Shown: positions 1 through 8,151 of the stretch, one piece after another
Layout of the letters: each line of letters opens with the position of its first letter
Position numbering within the stretch: position 1 is the stretch's first letter
Source of the DNA: Rhizobium sp. 16-488-2b
GTDB taxonomy: Bacteria > Pseudomonadota > Alphaproteobacteria > Rhizobiales > Rhizobiaceae
DNA: 64,000 nt
NCBI RefSeq assembly: GCF_017741815.1
Contig: NZ_JAGHMF010000007.1
Span: 430,538 to 494,537, forward strand
Reading direction: 5' to 3'
The notes under the pieces: generated by a model
Databases searched by the model: none
Seen by the model: only the letters and a program-made list of their open reading frames with translations
Told to the model about the DNA's origin: nothing
Position numbers and translations under genes: made by a program

Positions 1-216
1 ACACACAAGGGCATGGAGCTCACGCTCATCCTCGACGGCGCCTTCAACGACAATCGCGGCCGCTTCGGCCCCGGCGACATCTCCGTTGCCGACGAGACGA
101 TCGATCACCGTCCGGTGGCCGAAAAAGATCGTCCCTGCATTGCATTTTCCGTTCTCGACGCCCCCATCAAACTGACCGGGTCCTTCCGCCAGCTGATTGG
201 CGACCTGATCGGCTGA
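1..216 (+). CDS. chrR: ChrR-like anti-sigma factor, C-terminal part (5' end outside window)
   Basis: The frame is open from base 1 and ends with TGA at 214-216, so only the last 71 residues are present. They read as the C-terminal cupin half of ChrR-family anti-sigma factors: a THKG/ELTL strand, then a GRFGPGDI.VADE..DHRPVA segment, then a hydrophobic tail. ChrR holds a group IV sigma factor (RpoE type) inactive through an N-terminal zinc domain and releases it under singlet oxygen; the zinc domain and the sigma gene would lie upstream, outside the window. The neighbourhood of photolyase, cyclopropane synthase, DUF1365 and FAD oxidoreductase is the typical ChrR context and strengthens the call. 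Internal ATG at 13 is not a real start. Confidence 0.8.
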   Translation, partial: THKGMELTLILDGAFNDNRGRFGPGDISVADETIDHRPVAEKDRPCIAFSVLDAPIKLTGSFRQLIGDLIG

Positions 217-316
217 AAGCAGCCACAATAGCGTGATAGAGCCATTATCCCGGGAGGTTGAGAGGAACTTCCGGGCCCGTTTCGACGTTTTTCGATACAA
301 CCGGAGGAATCGCGCC

Positions 317-1150
317 ATGAACGATTTTGTAGCCCGCCCCGAACATGGAATTGCCTGGATCTCAGGCGCAAGCTCCGGCATCGGCCGGGCACTGGCGCTG
401 AAATTGGCAAGCGAAGGCTACAAGGTCGCCGTGACCGCCCGCGACCACGAAAAGCTTGCCGAACTGCAATCGGAAGCCAACGGTCTTGCGGGCAGCATCA
501 TCGTTCTCGATGGCGACGTCACCAATCCCGAAGATATGGAGCATGTGCTCGCATCGATCGAATACGAGCACGGCGCGCTGGCGCTCGCTGTCTTCAATGC
601 CGGCGTCTATCTGCCTGTTCATGCCGAGGAACTGCGCCGCGAGGATTTCGAGCAGAGCTTCGCCGTCAATCTGCAGGGCGTGGTCAATTGCCTCGTGCCT
701 GCGGTGCGTCACATGAAGCACAAGGGGCAGGGGCAGATCGCCATCGTCTCCTCGGTCACAGGCTACGGTGGCCTGCCCACGGGTGCTGCCTACGGCGCCA
801 CCAAGGCTGCCTTGATCAACATGGCCGAGAGCCTGAAATTCGATCTCGACAAGATGGGCATCCGCATCCAGCTCATCAATCCTGGTTTCGTCGACACGCC
901 GGCCACCCGCAAGAACGAATTCCCGATGCCGTCGCTGGTGCCGGTCGACGAGGCCGCCGCCGAAATCTATGCCGGCCTGAAGTCGAAGAATTTCGAGATC
1001 ACCTTCCCGAAGCGCTTCACCTATACGCTGAAGGCTCTCAACCTGTTGCCCTACAGTCTGTACTTCTGGCTGGTAAACCGCGCCACCGGCTGGCAGGAGC
1101 GCCCAGGCGCCGATGGTCGCCGACCGGTGACGCCAAGCCCGGCGGAATAG
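317..1150 (+). CDS. short-chain dehydrogenase/reductase (SDR), ChrR-cluster member
   Basis: Predicted 277-residue classical SDR. The Rossmann nucleotide motif is seen near the N-terminus (ISGASSGIGRA, about residues 13-23), followed by the NAG motif (VFNAGVY), catalytic Ser in VSSVTGYGG and the Tyr-x-x-x-Lys pair in AYGATKAAL. The start at 317 is preceded by GGAGGAA at 303-309; an upstream in-frame start at 233 lacks this. It lies about 100 bases after chrR on the same strand and is probably cotranscribed with it. SDR genes commonly accompany DUF1365, cyclopropane synthase and FAD oxidoreductase genes in RpoE/ChrR clusters, where their substrate is unknown. A lipid-derived carbonyl is a plausible guess, not shown by the sequence. 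Confidence 0.88.
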   Translation: MNDFVARPEHGIAWISGASSGIGRALALKLASEGYKVAVTARDHEKLAELQSEANGLAGSIIVLDGDVTNPEDMEHVLASIEYEHGALALAVFNAGVYLPVHAEELRREDFEQSFAVNLQGVVNCLVPAVRHMKHKGQGQIAIVSSVTGYGGLPTGAAYGATKAALINMAESLKFDLDKMGIRIQLINPGFVDTPATRKNEFPMPSLVPVDEAAAEIYAGLKSKNFEITFPKRFTYTLKALNLLPYSLYFWLVNRATGWQERPGADGRRPVTPSPAE

Positions 1151-1267
1151 CGCAAACGCTCACGCGTCATCAGGCCCACAACCAATCAGGATGTTGATGA
1201 GGGGATAGACGAGGCGGATGGCGACCGGGACAGGAGGTCGACTGTCTGGTCCCGCCACCCGCTCTCG

Positions 1268-2527
1268 TCAGCTCCGCGAAAAGACGACCTGGCGGACGTC
1301 TATGTTTCGGGCGCGGAAACCTGCTTCACAATAAAATAAATAGAACTCCCAGAGCCGCTTGAAGCGCTCGTCGAATCCCAGTGGGCGAACTCGTTCCCAA
1401 ACGGACCAAAAACGCTCTCGCCATTCGGCCAGAGTACGTGCGTAGTCTAACCCAAAACCGAAGTCCCGCACCAGTGACAAATTCACTTTTCGCCCAAGTT
1501 CCGCCAAATGCTCGCGGGTCGGTAGCATGCCGCCGGGAAAAACGTACTTCTGGATGAAGTCTGGATTGCTCCTGTACTGCTCGAAGGACTCCGGCCGAAT
1601 CGTTATGATCTGCAGACCCGCTTTGCCGCCGGGCTTCAGGCACTGCTCGAGCTTGGAGAAATAGGCCGGCCAGTATTTCTCGCCGACAGCCTCGAACATC
1701 TCGATCGAAACGATCTTGTCGTAGACGCCGGTTTCGTCGCGATAGTCCTGAAAGCGGAAGTCGACCTTGTCGCTGAGCCCTGCCTTGCGGATGCGCTCCT
1801 CGGCGAAGGCCAGCTGCTCGCGGCTGATCGTGAGACCCGTGACCCGACAATTCAGTTCGCTGGCGGCGAACTCGGCAAACCCGCCCCATCCGCAGCCGAT
1901 CTCGAGCACATGATCACCCGGCTTGATGCCGGTTGCCTCGGCCAGAGCCCGATACTTGGCGTTCTGCGCCGACTGCAGATCATTGGCGCCGGTGGAATAA
2001 AGCGCCGACGAATAGGTCATCGTCGGATCGAGCCACTGCTTGTAGAAGTCGTTGCCGAGATCGTAATGCGCCGAGATGTTCCGCTTCGAGCCCTTTCGGG
2101 TATTGGCATTCATCCAGTGGCGGATACGCTCGACGAGCCGCGGCAGGCCGCGCTTGCCGTTGGCATAATCCTGGATCGCCTCGTCGTTGACGATGAACAG
2201 CTCCAGGAAGGCCGCGATATCGGGGCTGTCCCAATCGCCATCCATGTAGCTCTCGGCCACGCCGATCGTGCCGTTGGAAAGCGCCCGGTAGCAGATGTTC
2301 CAGTTCTTCAGGTGAATCTCGGCGTGCTGGCCAGGCGTACTGCCAGTCACCCGCACCACGCGGCCATCGGGAAAGGCGATCGTCAGCGAGCCATGCTGCA
2401 TGCGAAGCAATGCCCTCAGCGCCAGCTTGGCGCGCAACGGCAGTCCCTTCGAAACCTGTCCGATATTCTGCTGCGTCAGCTGGATCGCGTTGCGTTGAGA
2501 ATCGGTCAAGTCACTAGCATCACTCAT
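1268..2527 (-). CDS. cfa: cyclopropane-fatty-acyl-phospholipid synthase
   Basis: Predicted 419 residues, the usual size for Cfa. It transfers a methylene group from S-adenosylmethionine to the double bond of unsaturated phospholipid acyl chains at the inner membrane. The SAM-binding motif VLEIGCGWGGFAEFA sits near the middle, preceded by the family stretch SAHYDLGNDFYKQWLD and followed by SIEMFEAVGEKYW. ATG at 2527 is preceded by GGAGGAG, better than the TTG at 2545. It is the last gene of the leftward photolyase operon, 164 bases after the DUF1365 gene. A Cfa homologue belongs to the Rhodobacter RpoE regulon, fitting a role in membrane remodelling under photo-oxidative stress here (inference). 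Confidence 0.93.
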   Translation of the reverse strand: MSDASDLTDSQRNAIQLTQQNIGQVSKGLPLRAKLALRALLRMQHGSLTIAFPDGRVVRVTGSTPGQHAEIHLKNWNICYRALSNGTIGVAESYMDGDWDSPDIAAFLELFIVNDEAIQDYANGKRGLPRLVERIRHWMNANTRKGSKRNISAHYDLGNDFYKQWLDPTMTYSSALYSTGANDLQSAQNAKYRALAEATGIKPGDHVLEIGCGWGGFAEFAASELNCRVTGLTISREQLAFAEERIRKAGLSDKVDFRFQDYRDETGVYDKIVSIEMFEAVGEKYWPAYFSKLEQCLKPGGKAGLQIITIRPESFEQYRSNPDFIQKYVFPGGMLPTREHLAELGRKVNLSLVRDFGFGLDYARTLAEWRERFWSVWERVRPLGFDERFKRLWEFYLFYCEAGFRARNIDVRQVVFSRS

Positions 2528-2615
2528 GGTTTTCTCCTCCGGCAAGATTTGGCCGGTTCAGGACGACGATGCGCTGAAAATCTCCGCCCCCCGGCGATTG
2601 CTTTGAACGCTATCG

Positions 2616-2647
2616 TAAAAATTGGAAAAGCCAAACAATTTTCCAAT
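2616..2647 (-). other. AT-rich hairpin with U-run between DUF1365 gene and cfa
   Basis: A perfect 9-bp inverted repeat, ATTGGAAAA at 2621-2629 and its complement at 2639-2647 with a 9-base loop. In the leftward direction the second arm is followed by TTTTACG. It could attenuate transcription between the DUF1365 gene and cfa, or be an operator. The stem is weak because it is AT-rich. Confidence 0.4.
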
Positions 2648-2691
2648 CCTGTGTTGCGCACAATCGACGCATATATCGAAGCACGCTTATG

Positions 2692-3534
2692 TTATTCCGC
2701 TGCCTCCGCCGTCTCGCGCGGCGCGACCACGCTGACAGGGGCGGGTGGCGCGGGCTTTGGGATGTATTTCGCACCCTTCAGCCACAATTTCAGTGCCTCC
2801 CAATGAATGCCGCCGACGATCTTGATCGGCAGAAACGGAACGGCGGCCGTCAGCCAGGCCAGGTTCCTCGTCGTGAGGCTCACCTGTCGTCCCGAGAAGG
2901 TCGCCGCAAGCAGCGGGCCATCGGAATCGGTTTCGAGAATGCGCCAGCGGATCTCCTTGCCCGGCGGCAGCATGCGGAAATTGTAGCGCATGCCCATCCC
3001 GACGAAGGGCGAGACGTGAAAGATCTTGTCGCAGCTCTGCCGAATGCCGGTCTCGCTGATCTCACCTGAGCCGATAGGGCAGACGTATGTGTGCCGTTCG
3101 CCGAACGTGTTGCGCACCTCGTAGATCATCGCGATCAGCTGATCACGCGCGTCATAGGCATGGTAGACAGAGAGCGGATTGAAGACGTAGCCGAGGATGC
3201 GGGGGTAGCAGACCAGCACGATGCGCTGGGCACGCAAGCCCGCCTGCGCCAGCAGTTCGTTGGCATGCGCCCTGGCGCCCATCCGGCCGCCATGGTCGCT
3301 CTCGTGGAACGACACCGCGTTGCGCTTGTTCACGGAAAACAGCGCGGACAGCCGATCCGCCTCAGCCAGCCGGTCGAGATCGATCGCCATCGAGAATACG
3401 CGGTAGCGAAAGCGGTGGCCGAAGGGCTTCATGCGCTGGTGCATGACGTCGCCGACATAGAGTGCTGCCGCGGCCTCGGGCGGCGGCCCGTTGCCGCGCA
3501 TGCTCACGCCTCGTCCTTCGCGTTCCTGCGTCAT
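2692..3534 (-). CDS. DUF1365 family protein of the ChrR/photolyase cluster
   Basis: Predicted 280 residues. The family signature is visible at the N-terminus (YVGDVMHQRMKPFGHRFRYRVF, about residues 26-47, and then a basic and acidic stretch), followed by conserved NPLSVYHAYD and YEVRNTFGERHTY segments. DUF1365 proteins have no settled biochemical activity; they recur next to cyclopropane synthase and FAD-dependent oxidoreductases and are thought to take part in fatty-acid modification during photo-oxidative stress. The ATG overlaps the stop of the preceding oxidoreductase gene by four bases (ATGA at 3531-3534), so translation is probably coupled. An internal Met 11 codons in would be an alternative start. 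Confidence 0.87.
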   Translation of the reverse strand: MTQEREGRGVSMRGNGPPPEAAAALYVGDVMHQRMKPFGHRFRYRVFSMAIDLDRLAEADRLSALFSVNKRNAVSFHESDHGGRMGARAHANELLAQAGLRAQRIVLVCYPRILGYVFNPLSVYHAYDARDQLIAMIYEVRNTFGERHTYVCPIGSGEISETGIRQSCDKIFHVSPFVGMGMRYNFRMLPPGKEIRWRILETDSDGPLLAATFSGRQVSLTTRNLAWLTAAVPFLPIKIVGGIHWEALKLWLKGAKYIPKPAPPAPVSVVAPRETAEAAE

Positions 3535-4868
3535 GCGACGGCGTCCAGCTCCGGTTCGATGTTGTCAGTCTTGAGCGTGCTCCAAGGGAGCGCCGCGCCG
3601 AGCGCCTTGGCTGCTGCAAGGCCAGAACTCAACCCGTCCTCATGGAACCCATAGCCTGTCCAGGCGCCGGCAAAGTAGCAGCCATTGCGTCCCTGTATCT
3701 CCATGAGCGCGCGCTGCGCCTGAACGCTGTCGGCGGAGAACTGCGGATGCTCGTAGCTGAACTCCGCGAAGACCTTGCGCGGGTCCGGTTCGCGATCGGG
3801 GTTCAGAGTCACGAACAACGGAAAGCGATCGTCGATTGCCTGCAGCTTGTTCATCCAGTAGGTGACGGCGACATCGGCGCTACCGTTAGCCGAGCTGGAG
3901 CGGAGATAGTTCCAGGACGCCCAGACCTTCCGGCGTTGCGGCATCAGCATCGGATCGCGGTGAAGCACCACCCTGTTCGGCTGATAGGGAACGGCCGCCA
4001 GCAGCCGCTTTTCCTGCTCGGTTGCGTCTGCAAGCATGCGCCGCGTCTGATCGCTGTGCGCGGCAAGGATCACCTTGTCGAAGCGGCGCTGCTCACCGCG
4101 TTCGTCGACGATAGTGACGCCACTCTCGGTCCTGATGACGGCGCTCACGCCGAGCCCGAGTTTCAACCGGTCGCCCAGAGGCTCAAGCAGTTTATCCAGA
4201 TAGTTTCGGCTGCCACCGGTCACCGTGCGCCACTGGTGCTGCCTTGAATAGATCAGACGGTGATTGTCGAAGAAGTTGACGAAATGCTCGGCCGGAAACT
4301 GCATCATCTTCGCGGCCGGCGTCGACCAGATCGCGGCTGCCATCGGCACCAGATAATTGTTGGTGAACCCCGGCGAAAAACCCCGCCAGTCGAGATAGTC
4401 GCCGATCGATCGCGCGGCGAGGTGGCCGGCGGCGCGGTCGATGAGGCAGGTCTTGTTGAAGCGGAGGATTTCGCGGATCATCAGGAGGAAGGACGGGCGC
4501 ACCAGGTTTCGTTTCTGCGCGAAGATTGAAGACAGCCCGCTGCCGCTCCACTCCAGCTTGCCGTGGTCGAGCGAGAGCGAAAAGCTCATGTCGCTGGCAT
4601 GGGTGGCGACGCCGAGCCGTGAAAACAGCGCGGTCAGGTTCGGGTAGTTCGGCTCGTTATAGACGATGAAGCCTGTGTCGACCGAAATGGGCACTCCATC
4701 GTAGTCGACATCCACGGTGGCTGTGTGGCCGCCGGCGCGCGTTTCCTTCTCATAGAGCGTGACGTCATGCAGCGGATTGAGCGCCCATGCCGCCGATGCC
4801 CCGGAGACGCCGGAGCCGATGACCGCGATCTTCAAGCGACTGTGCGGGTGGTGAAAATGGGCATTCAT
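3531..4868 (-). CDS. FAD-dependent oxidoreductase, NAD/FAD-binding amine-oxidase-like
   Basis: Predicted 445 residues. A dinucleotide-binding motif opens the protein (KIAVIGSGVSGASAAW, residues 13-28), followed by an acidic strand end (LYEKETRAGGH), and a C-terminal FAD-contact region NGCYFAGAWTGYGFHEDGLSSG. This is the FAD/NAD(P)-binding oxidoreductase that regularly sits beside DUF1365 and cfa; homologues have been discussed as lipid desaturase-like or flavin amine-oxidase-like enzymes, and the reaction is unknown. It overlaps the photolyase stop by four bases (ATGA at 4865-4868) and the DUF1365 start likewise, forming a tightly coupled trio in the leftward operon. Confidence 0.88.
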   Translation of the reverse strand: MNAHFHHPHSRLKIAVIGSGVSGASAAWALNPLHDVTLYEKETRAGGHTATVDVDYDGVPISVDTGFIVYNEPNYPNLTALFSRLGVATHASDMSFSLSLDHGKLEWSGSGLSSIFAQKRNLVRPSFLLMIREILRFNKTCLIDRAAGHLAARSIGDYLDWRGFSPGFTNNYLVPMAAAIWSTPAAKMMQFPAEHFVNFFDNHRLIYSRQHQWRTVTGGSRNYLDKLLEPLGDRLKLGLGVSAVIRTESGVTIVDERGEQRRFDKVILAAHSDQTRRMLADATEQEKRLLAAVPYQPNRVVLHRDPMLMPQRRKVWASWNYLRSSSANGSADVAVTYWMNKLQAIDDRFPLFVTLNPDREPDPRKVFAEFSYEHPQFSADSVQAQRALMEIQGRNGCYFAGAWTGYGFHEDGLSSGLAAAKALGAALPWSTLKTDNIEPELDAVA

Positions 4869-6310
4869 GCTGCGTCCTTTACGGCGTTGTAGGCTTTCAA
4901 CGCCCGGTCGCGGGCGGTCGCGTGGTCAACGATCGGCTTGGGATAGGTTTCGCCAAGCTTGATATCCGCCTTGTCGAGCACGCTCTGCGGTGCGGCGAAC
5001 GGCTTGTGGATGTATTTGGTGTCGAGCGCGGCAAGCTGGGGAACGAACTCGCGGACATAGGCGCCATCGCGATCGAACTTCTCGCCCTGCAACACCGGAT
5101 TGAAGATGCGGAAGAAGGGAGCGGCATCCGCACCGCAGCCCGCCACCCATTGCCAGCTCGCCGCATTGCTTGCCGGGTCAGCATCGACAAGCGTGTCGCG
5201 AAACCAGGCTTCGCCGCGCCGCCAGTCGATCATCAGGTCCTTGATCAGGAACGAGGCGACGATCATCCGCACCCGATTGTGCATGAAGCCGTGCTTCCAG
5301 AGCTGGCGCATGCCGGCATCGATGATCGGATAGCCGGTCATCCCCTTCGTCCAGGCGCGAAAATGCGCGGTGCTGTTGCTCCATTCGAACCCGTCGAAGC
5401 GGTCGTTCCAGTTGGCGTAGGGCAGCTTCGGGAAGTGAAACAGCAGATGGTAGGAGAATTCGCGCCAGGCGAGCTCCTTGCGGAAGTGAACCAGATCGTC
5501 CGCCGGCACATCCAGTCCACGCGTCTCTTCCCAAATGCGGGCAGGCGAGATCACGCCGAGTGCCAGATAGGGCGACATCATCGAGGTCGACTGCTTGGCC
5601 GGAAAATCACGGTCGGATTTGTAGCCTTGAAGGCTTTCATCAAGAAAATCGGCAAGCCGCTCGCGCGCCGCCTCTTCGCCGGCAGTCCAGACTTCGGCGA
5701 AATCCTTGGCCCAGTCCGGCTTGGTCGGCAGAAGCTTCCAGGACGCCAATTTCTCGCTTGCGGGCAGCTCCGGCGCGAATTCGACCTTCTTGGGCGCACC
5801 GACAGGGTGGGGCGGCTCACCGGCACCCTCGAGCGCCCGCCAGAACGGCGTATACACACGGTAAGGCGTCCCGCCACCCGTCTTGAGCCGCGACGGCTCA
5901 TGCAGCAACTGGCCGGCGAAGCTCTGCGCATCCAGGCCCTGCTGCTCGAGTTCCCGCTTGATGCGCGTATCGATGGCTATGCCCGGCGGATCGTAGCGGC
6001 GGTTCCACATGACGGTGTCCGCACCCGTCTTCTTGATCAGGTCGCCGAGCACATCGAGCGCATCGCCGCTCAAGAGATTGAGCGAGCCGCCAAGCGCTTC
6101 GATCGATGCCGTGAGCGACACAAGGGAATGATGCAGCCACCACTCTTGCGCGCCGCCCAGAGGCCCGGTGCCGGAAGAGGAGGGCTCGCGTATATAAAGG
6201 GGAATGATCGGGCGTCCGGTGCGGCAGGCAGCATGCAGCGCATGATTGTCGTCGAGGCGAAGATCCTTGCGAAACCAGAGGATAAGCGGCTTTGCTGCAT
6301 CGTCGGACAA
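4865..6310 (-). CDS. phr: deoxyribodipyrimidine photolyase (cryptochrome/photolyase family)
   Basis: Predicted 481 residues. It repairs UV-induced cyclobutane pyrimidine dimers using blue light and FADH-. The N-terminal antenna domain starts with ILWFRKDLRLDDNHAL (about residues 10-25); the C-terminal FAD domain shows AWREFSYHLLFHFP, the MRQLWKHGFMHNRVRM helix and the strongly conserved DADPASNAASWQW..G..ADAAP block. The start appears to be TTG at 6310, with AAGGGG 10 bases upstream; no in-frame ATG precedes it. It heads a four-gene leftward operon behind a TGATCC-type promoter. Its placement next to chrR suggests induction by singlet oxygen as in Rhodobacter phrA (inference). Confidence 0.94.
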   Translation of the reverse strand: MSDDAAKPLILWFRKDLRLDDNHALHAACRTGRPIIPLYIREPSSSGTGPLGGAQEWWLHHSLVSLTASIEALGGSLNLLSGDALDVLGDLIKKTGADTVMWNRRYDPPGIAIDTRIKRELEQQGLDAQSFAGQLLHEPSRLKTGGGTPYRVYTPFWRALEGAGEPPHPVGAPKKVEFAPELPASEKLASWKLLPTKPDWAKDFAEVWTAGEEAARERLADFLDESLQGYKSDRDFPAKQSTSMMSPYLALGVISPARIWEETRGLDVPADDLVHFRKELAWREFSYHLLFHFPKLPYANWNDRFDGFEWSNSTAHFRAWTKGMTGYPIIDAGMRQLWKHGFMHNRVRMIVASFLIKDLMIDWRRGEAWFRDTLVDADPASNAASWQWVAGCGADAAPFFRIFNPVLQGEKFDRDGAYVREFVPQLAALDTKYIHKPFAAPQSVLDKADIKLGETYPKPIVDHATARDRALKAYNAVKDAA

Positions 6311-6341
6311 TGAATGTGATCCCCTTGTTTCTGTGTTGCTT

Positions 6342-6371
6342 CTGTTACGAAGCTACGGGGAGTGTGGATCA
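6342..6371 (-). promoter_or_regulatory. RpoE/ChrR-type (singlet-oxygen) promoter of the photolyase operon
   Basis: On the minus strand TGATCC (6371-6366) is followed by exactly 18 bases and TAACAG (6347-6342), about 32 bases before the TTG start. This matches the arrangement of group IV sigma RpoE promoters in Rhodobacter (TGATCC, 18-bp spacer, TAA-type -10). Since the regulator's gene end lies 6 kb away in the same cluster, the assignment is well supported, though the -10 is only partly conserved. Confidence 0.72.
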
Positions 6372-6615
6372 AAAGTTTCAGCCCGCATAAAGATTTAACA
6401 CGGCACATCGGTAAATTATCCGACAGCATCGGTGGTTGCGCGCGTCGCGGGTCGCCTGGCGGGTCGATCGTCGCCCTCAGGCGAGATCGGCATGCCGATT
6501 TTTCCCCTCGTTCGCGCATGCAGGGATGCTCATTCCTTTAATCCACTAAAAAGATAGAGAATACTGCTCTCATCAGATGGCGGCCGGAGAATGCGGCCGC
6601 ACAGGAGAGACGACG

Positions 6616-6816
6616 ATGAGTATCATCAGGCATTTTGATCGCCTTTGCACCATCCGCGACCAGCTGGAAGCGAGGCTCGAGCTGCACGAGGCACGATACT
6701 GCTTTGGTAGCGAGGACATAGAGGATGGAACGGGCGCTGATCTGCGCGAGCGCATCATGCAGATGACCGACGAAATCTCTGCGCTCATGCACAGCCCGCG
6801 CTATTCCGATTTCTAG
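6616..6816 (+). CDS. hypothetical 66-residue protein
   Basis: Predicted small, rather acidic, probably helical protein with no signal peptide or membrane segment. The central part (IRDQLEARLELHEARY) could form a short amphipathic helix. ATG at 6616 has AGGAGAG at 6603-6609 as ribosome site; the in-frame ATG at 6577 has none. A short GC-rich inverted repeat (GCGGCC ... GGCCGC, 6581-6601) lies just before the ribosome site. The stop is followed after nine bases by the hydrolase gene, so the two are likely cotranscribed. I do not recognise the family. Confidence 0.7.
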   Translation: MSIIRHFDRLCTIRDQLEARLELHEARYCFGSEDIEDGTGADLRERIMQMTDEISALMHSPRYSDF

Positions 6817-6825
6817 GAGAGGGCG

Positions 6826-7416
6826 ATGACAGCGACATTGATCATTCCCGGGCTCAACGGCTCCGACCAGGGCCACTGGCAGCGCTACTGGCTCCGCGAC
6901 CGCCCCGACAGCGTTCTGGTGGAGCAGGACGACTGGGACGATCCCTTGGTTGATCGCTGGGCCGACCGGCTCGAAGCAGTGCTGCTTGAGCACGGCGAGG
7001 CCTATATCGTTGCCCATAGTCTCGGCTGCCTGCTGACAGCGAAGTTCGCCGACCGGCCATCGGCGCGCCGCATCAAGGGCGCGCTGTTGGTCGCTCCCTG
7101 CGACCTGCGCCCCACGGAACGGCGGCACCCGGATGCCGCCATCCGCTTCGGGCCGATGCCGACACGGGCGCTGCCGTTCCCCAGCATCACCGTCGGCAGC
7201 CTGAACGACCATTACATGGAGCTCGACCGCCTGACGCTCTACGCACGTCTGTGGAAGACCGAACTCCGGAACATCGGTCTGGCGGGCCACATCAACATCG
7301 CCAGCGGCTTCGGTCGCTGGACCGGCGGCTATGCGCTCTTCGACAATCTCAGGGAGAAGGCGAAGGCGCCGAGGCGATACGTACCGGAACACACGTCGCA
7401 CACCTCGCTTGGCTGA
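6826..7416 (+). CDS. RBBP9/YdeN-family alpha/beta (serine) hydrolase
   Basis: Predicted 196 residues. The protein opens with the RBBP9-family strand TLIIPGLNGSDQGHWQRYW, has the nucleophile elbow IVAHSLGCLL (Ser near residue 66) and a late catalytic His in LAGHINIASGFGRW. RBBP9-like proteins are small soluble hydrolases; physiological substrates in bacteria are mostly unknown. It begins nine bases after the stop of the 66-residue protein gene, with AGGAGAGGG overlapping that stop as ribosome site. No regulator is adjacent. Confidence 0.88.
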   Translation: MTATLIIPGLNGSDQGHWQRYWLRDRPDSVLVEQDDWDDPLVDRWADRLEAVLLEHGEAYIVAHSLGCLLTAKFADRPSARRIKGALLVAPCDLRPTERRHPDAAIRFGPMPTRALPFPSITVGSLNDHYMELDRLTLYARLWKTELRNIGLAGHINIASGFGRWTGGYALFDNLREKAKAPRRYVPEHTSHTSLG

Positions 7417-7537
7417 TCGCCATTGCCGTTCGATGTAAACGTACGTGCCGGTATCACCCGAACGGTGAAGCGCGACAGTTGTCGTAATGCTGTAATGTGG
7501 TCCCCATCGACAGCATGTGACGGATGGGAGGCCGGAT

Positions 7538-7972
7538 ATGTGGTATGAAGTTGCCTTGGCCATGACACTCGTGGCGTTTACGCTCAGCAGTTGCCAGACG
7601 GTGGTCACAAATACGCCGACGCAGATGTCGACGGCGAAAATGAACTGCGATCCCGCCACCAACCGCTGCCAGACCCCCGAATTCGGCATCAAGCAGAAAG
7701 CCCGCCAGGGCCAGCGGGTGTCATGGACGATGCAGCCGGCCGAGGGCTGGCGTCTGACGGGCAATCCCAAGACCACCTTCGCCGGCAAGGGCGTCTATGA
7801 TGTAACCGTCACCGCATGGGACGCCAACTCGCTCACCTGCCAGTGGCACGCCGAGGGTGATTCCAAGCTGTTCGCCAGCGACGGCTGGGTCGCCGGATAT
7901 TGCTACGCCGACGCCGAACTGATCCCGCCGCCGGCACCGGTCAAAGTCCGTTCGACGAAGAAGAAGAGATAA
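7538..7972 (+). CDS. hypothetical lipoprotein
   Basis: Predicted 144 residues from ATG at 7538, which has GGGAGG upstream; an earlier in-frame GTG at 7517 is possible. The N-terminus is a hydrophobic stretch ending in LSSC, an acceptable lipobox, so the mature protein would be a lipid-anchored periplasmic protein. Four further Cys residues occur as possible disulfide partners (NCDPATNRC early; CQW and YCYAD late). The C-terminus is basic (STKKKR). Family not recognised. Confidence 0.68.
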   Translation: MWYEVALAMTLVAFTLSSCQTVVTNTPTQMSTAKMNCDPATNRCQTPEFGIKQKARQGQRVSWTMQPAEGWRLTGNPKTTFAGKGVYDVTVTAWDANSLTCQWHAEGDSKLFASDGWVAGYCYADAELIPPPAPVKVRSTKKKR

Positions 7973-7987
7973 CGATCCCTGATCGGA

Positions 7988-8018
7988 TGACCGCCGCGGC
8001 AAGCACCGCCGGCGGTCA
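7988..8018 (+). terminator. probable terminator after the lipoprotein gene
   Basis: A 9-bp perfect stem, TGACCGCCG at 7988-7996 and CGGCGGTCA at 8010-8018, lies 15 bases past the stop. The downstream T-run is poor (GTGTTTT), so it may need help from other factors. Confidence 0.5.
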
Positions 8019-8151
8019 CGATCACGTGTTTTAGCAGAGCCGAACGGAAAGCGGCCCCGCTGCCATTGACAAGCACGCCGGTCCGGGCGGAAACCGTTGC
8101 AGCAACAACCCCCAGAGGCGCGCTGTCGGCAGCGGGCCGGACAGTTTTCTC

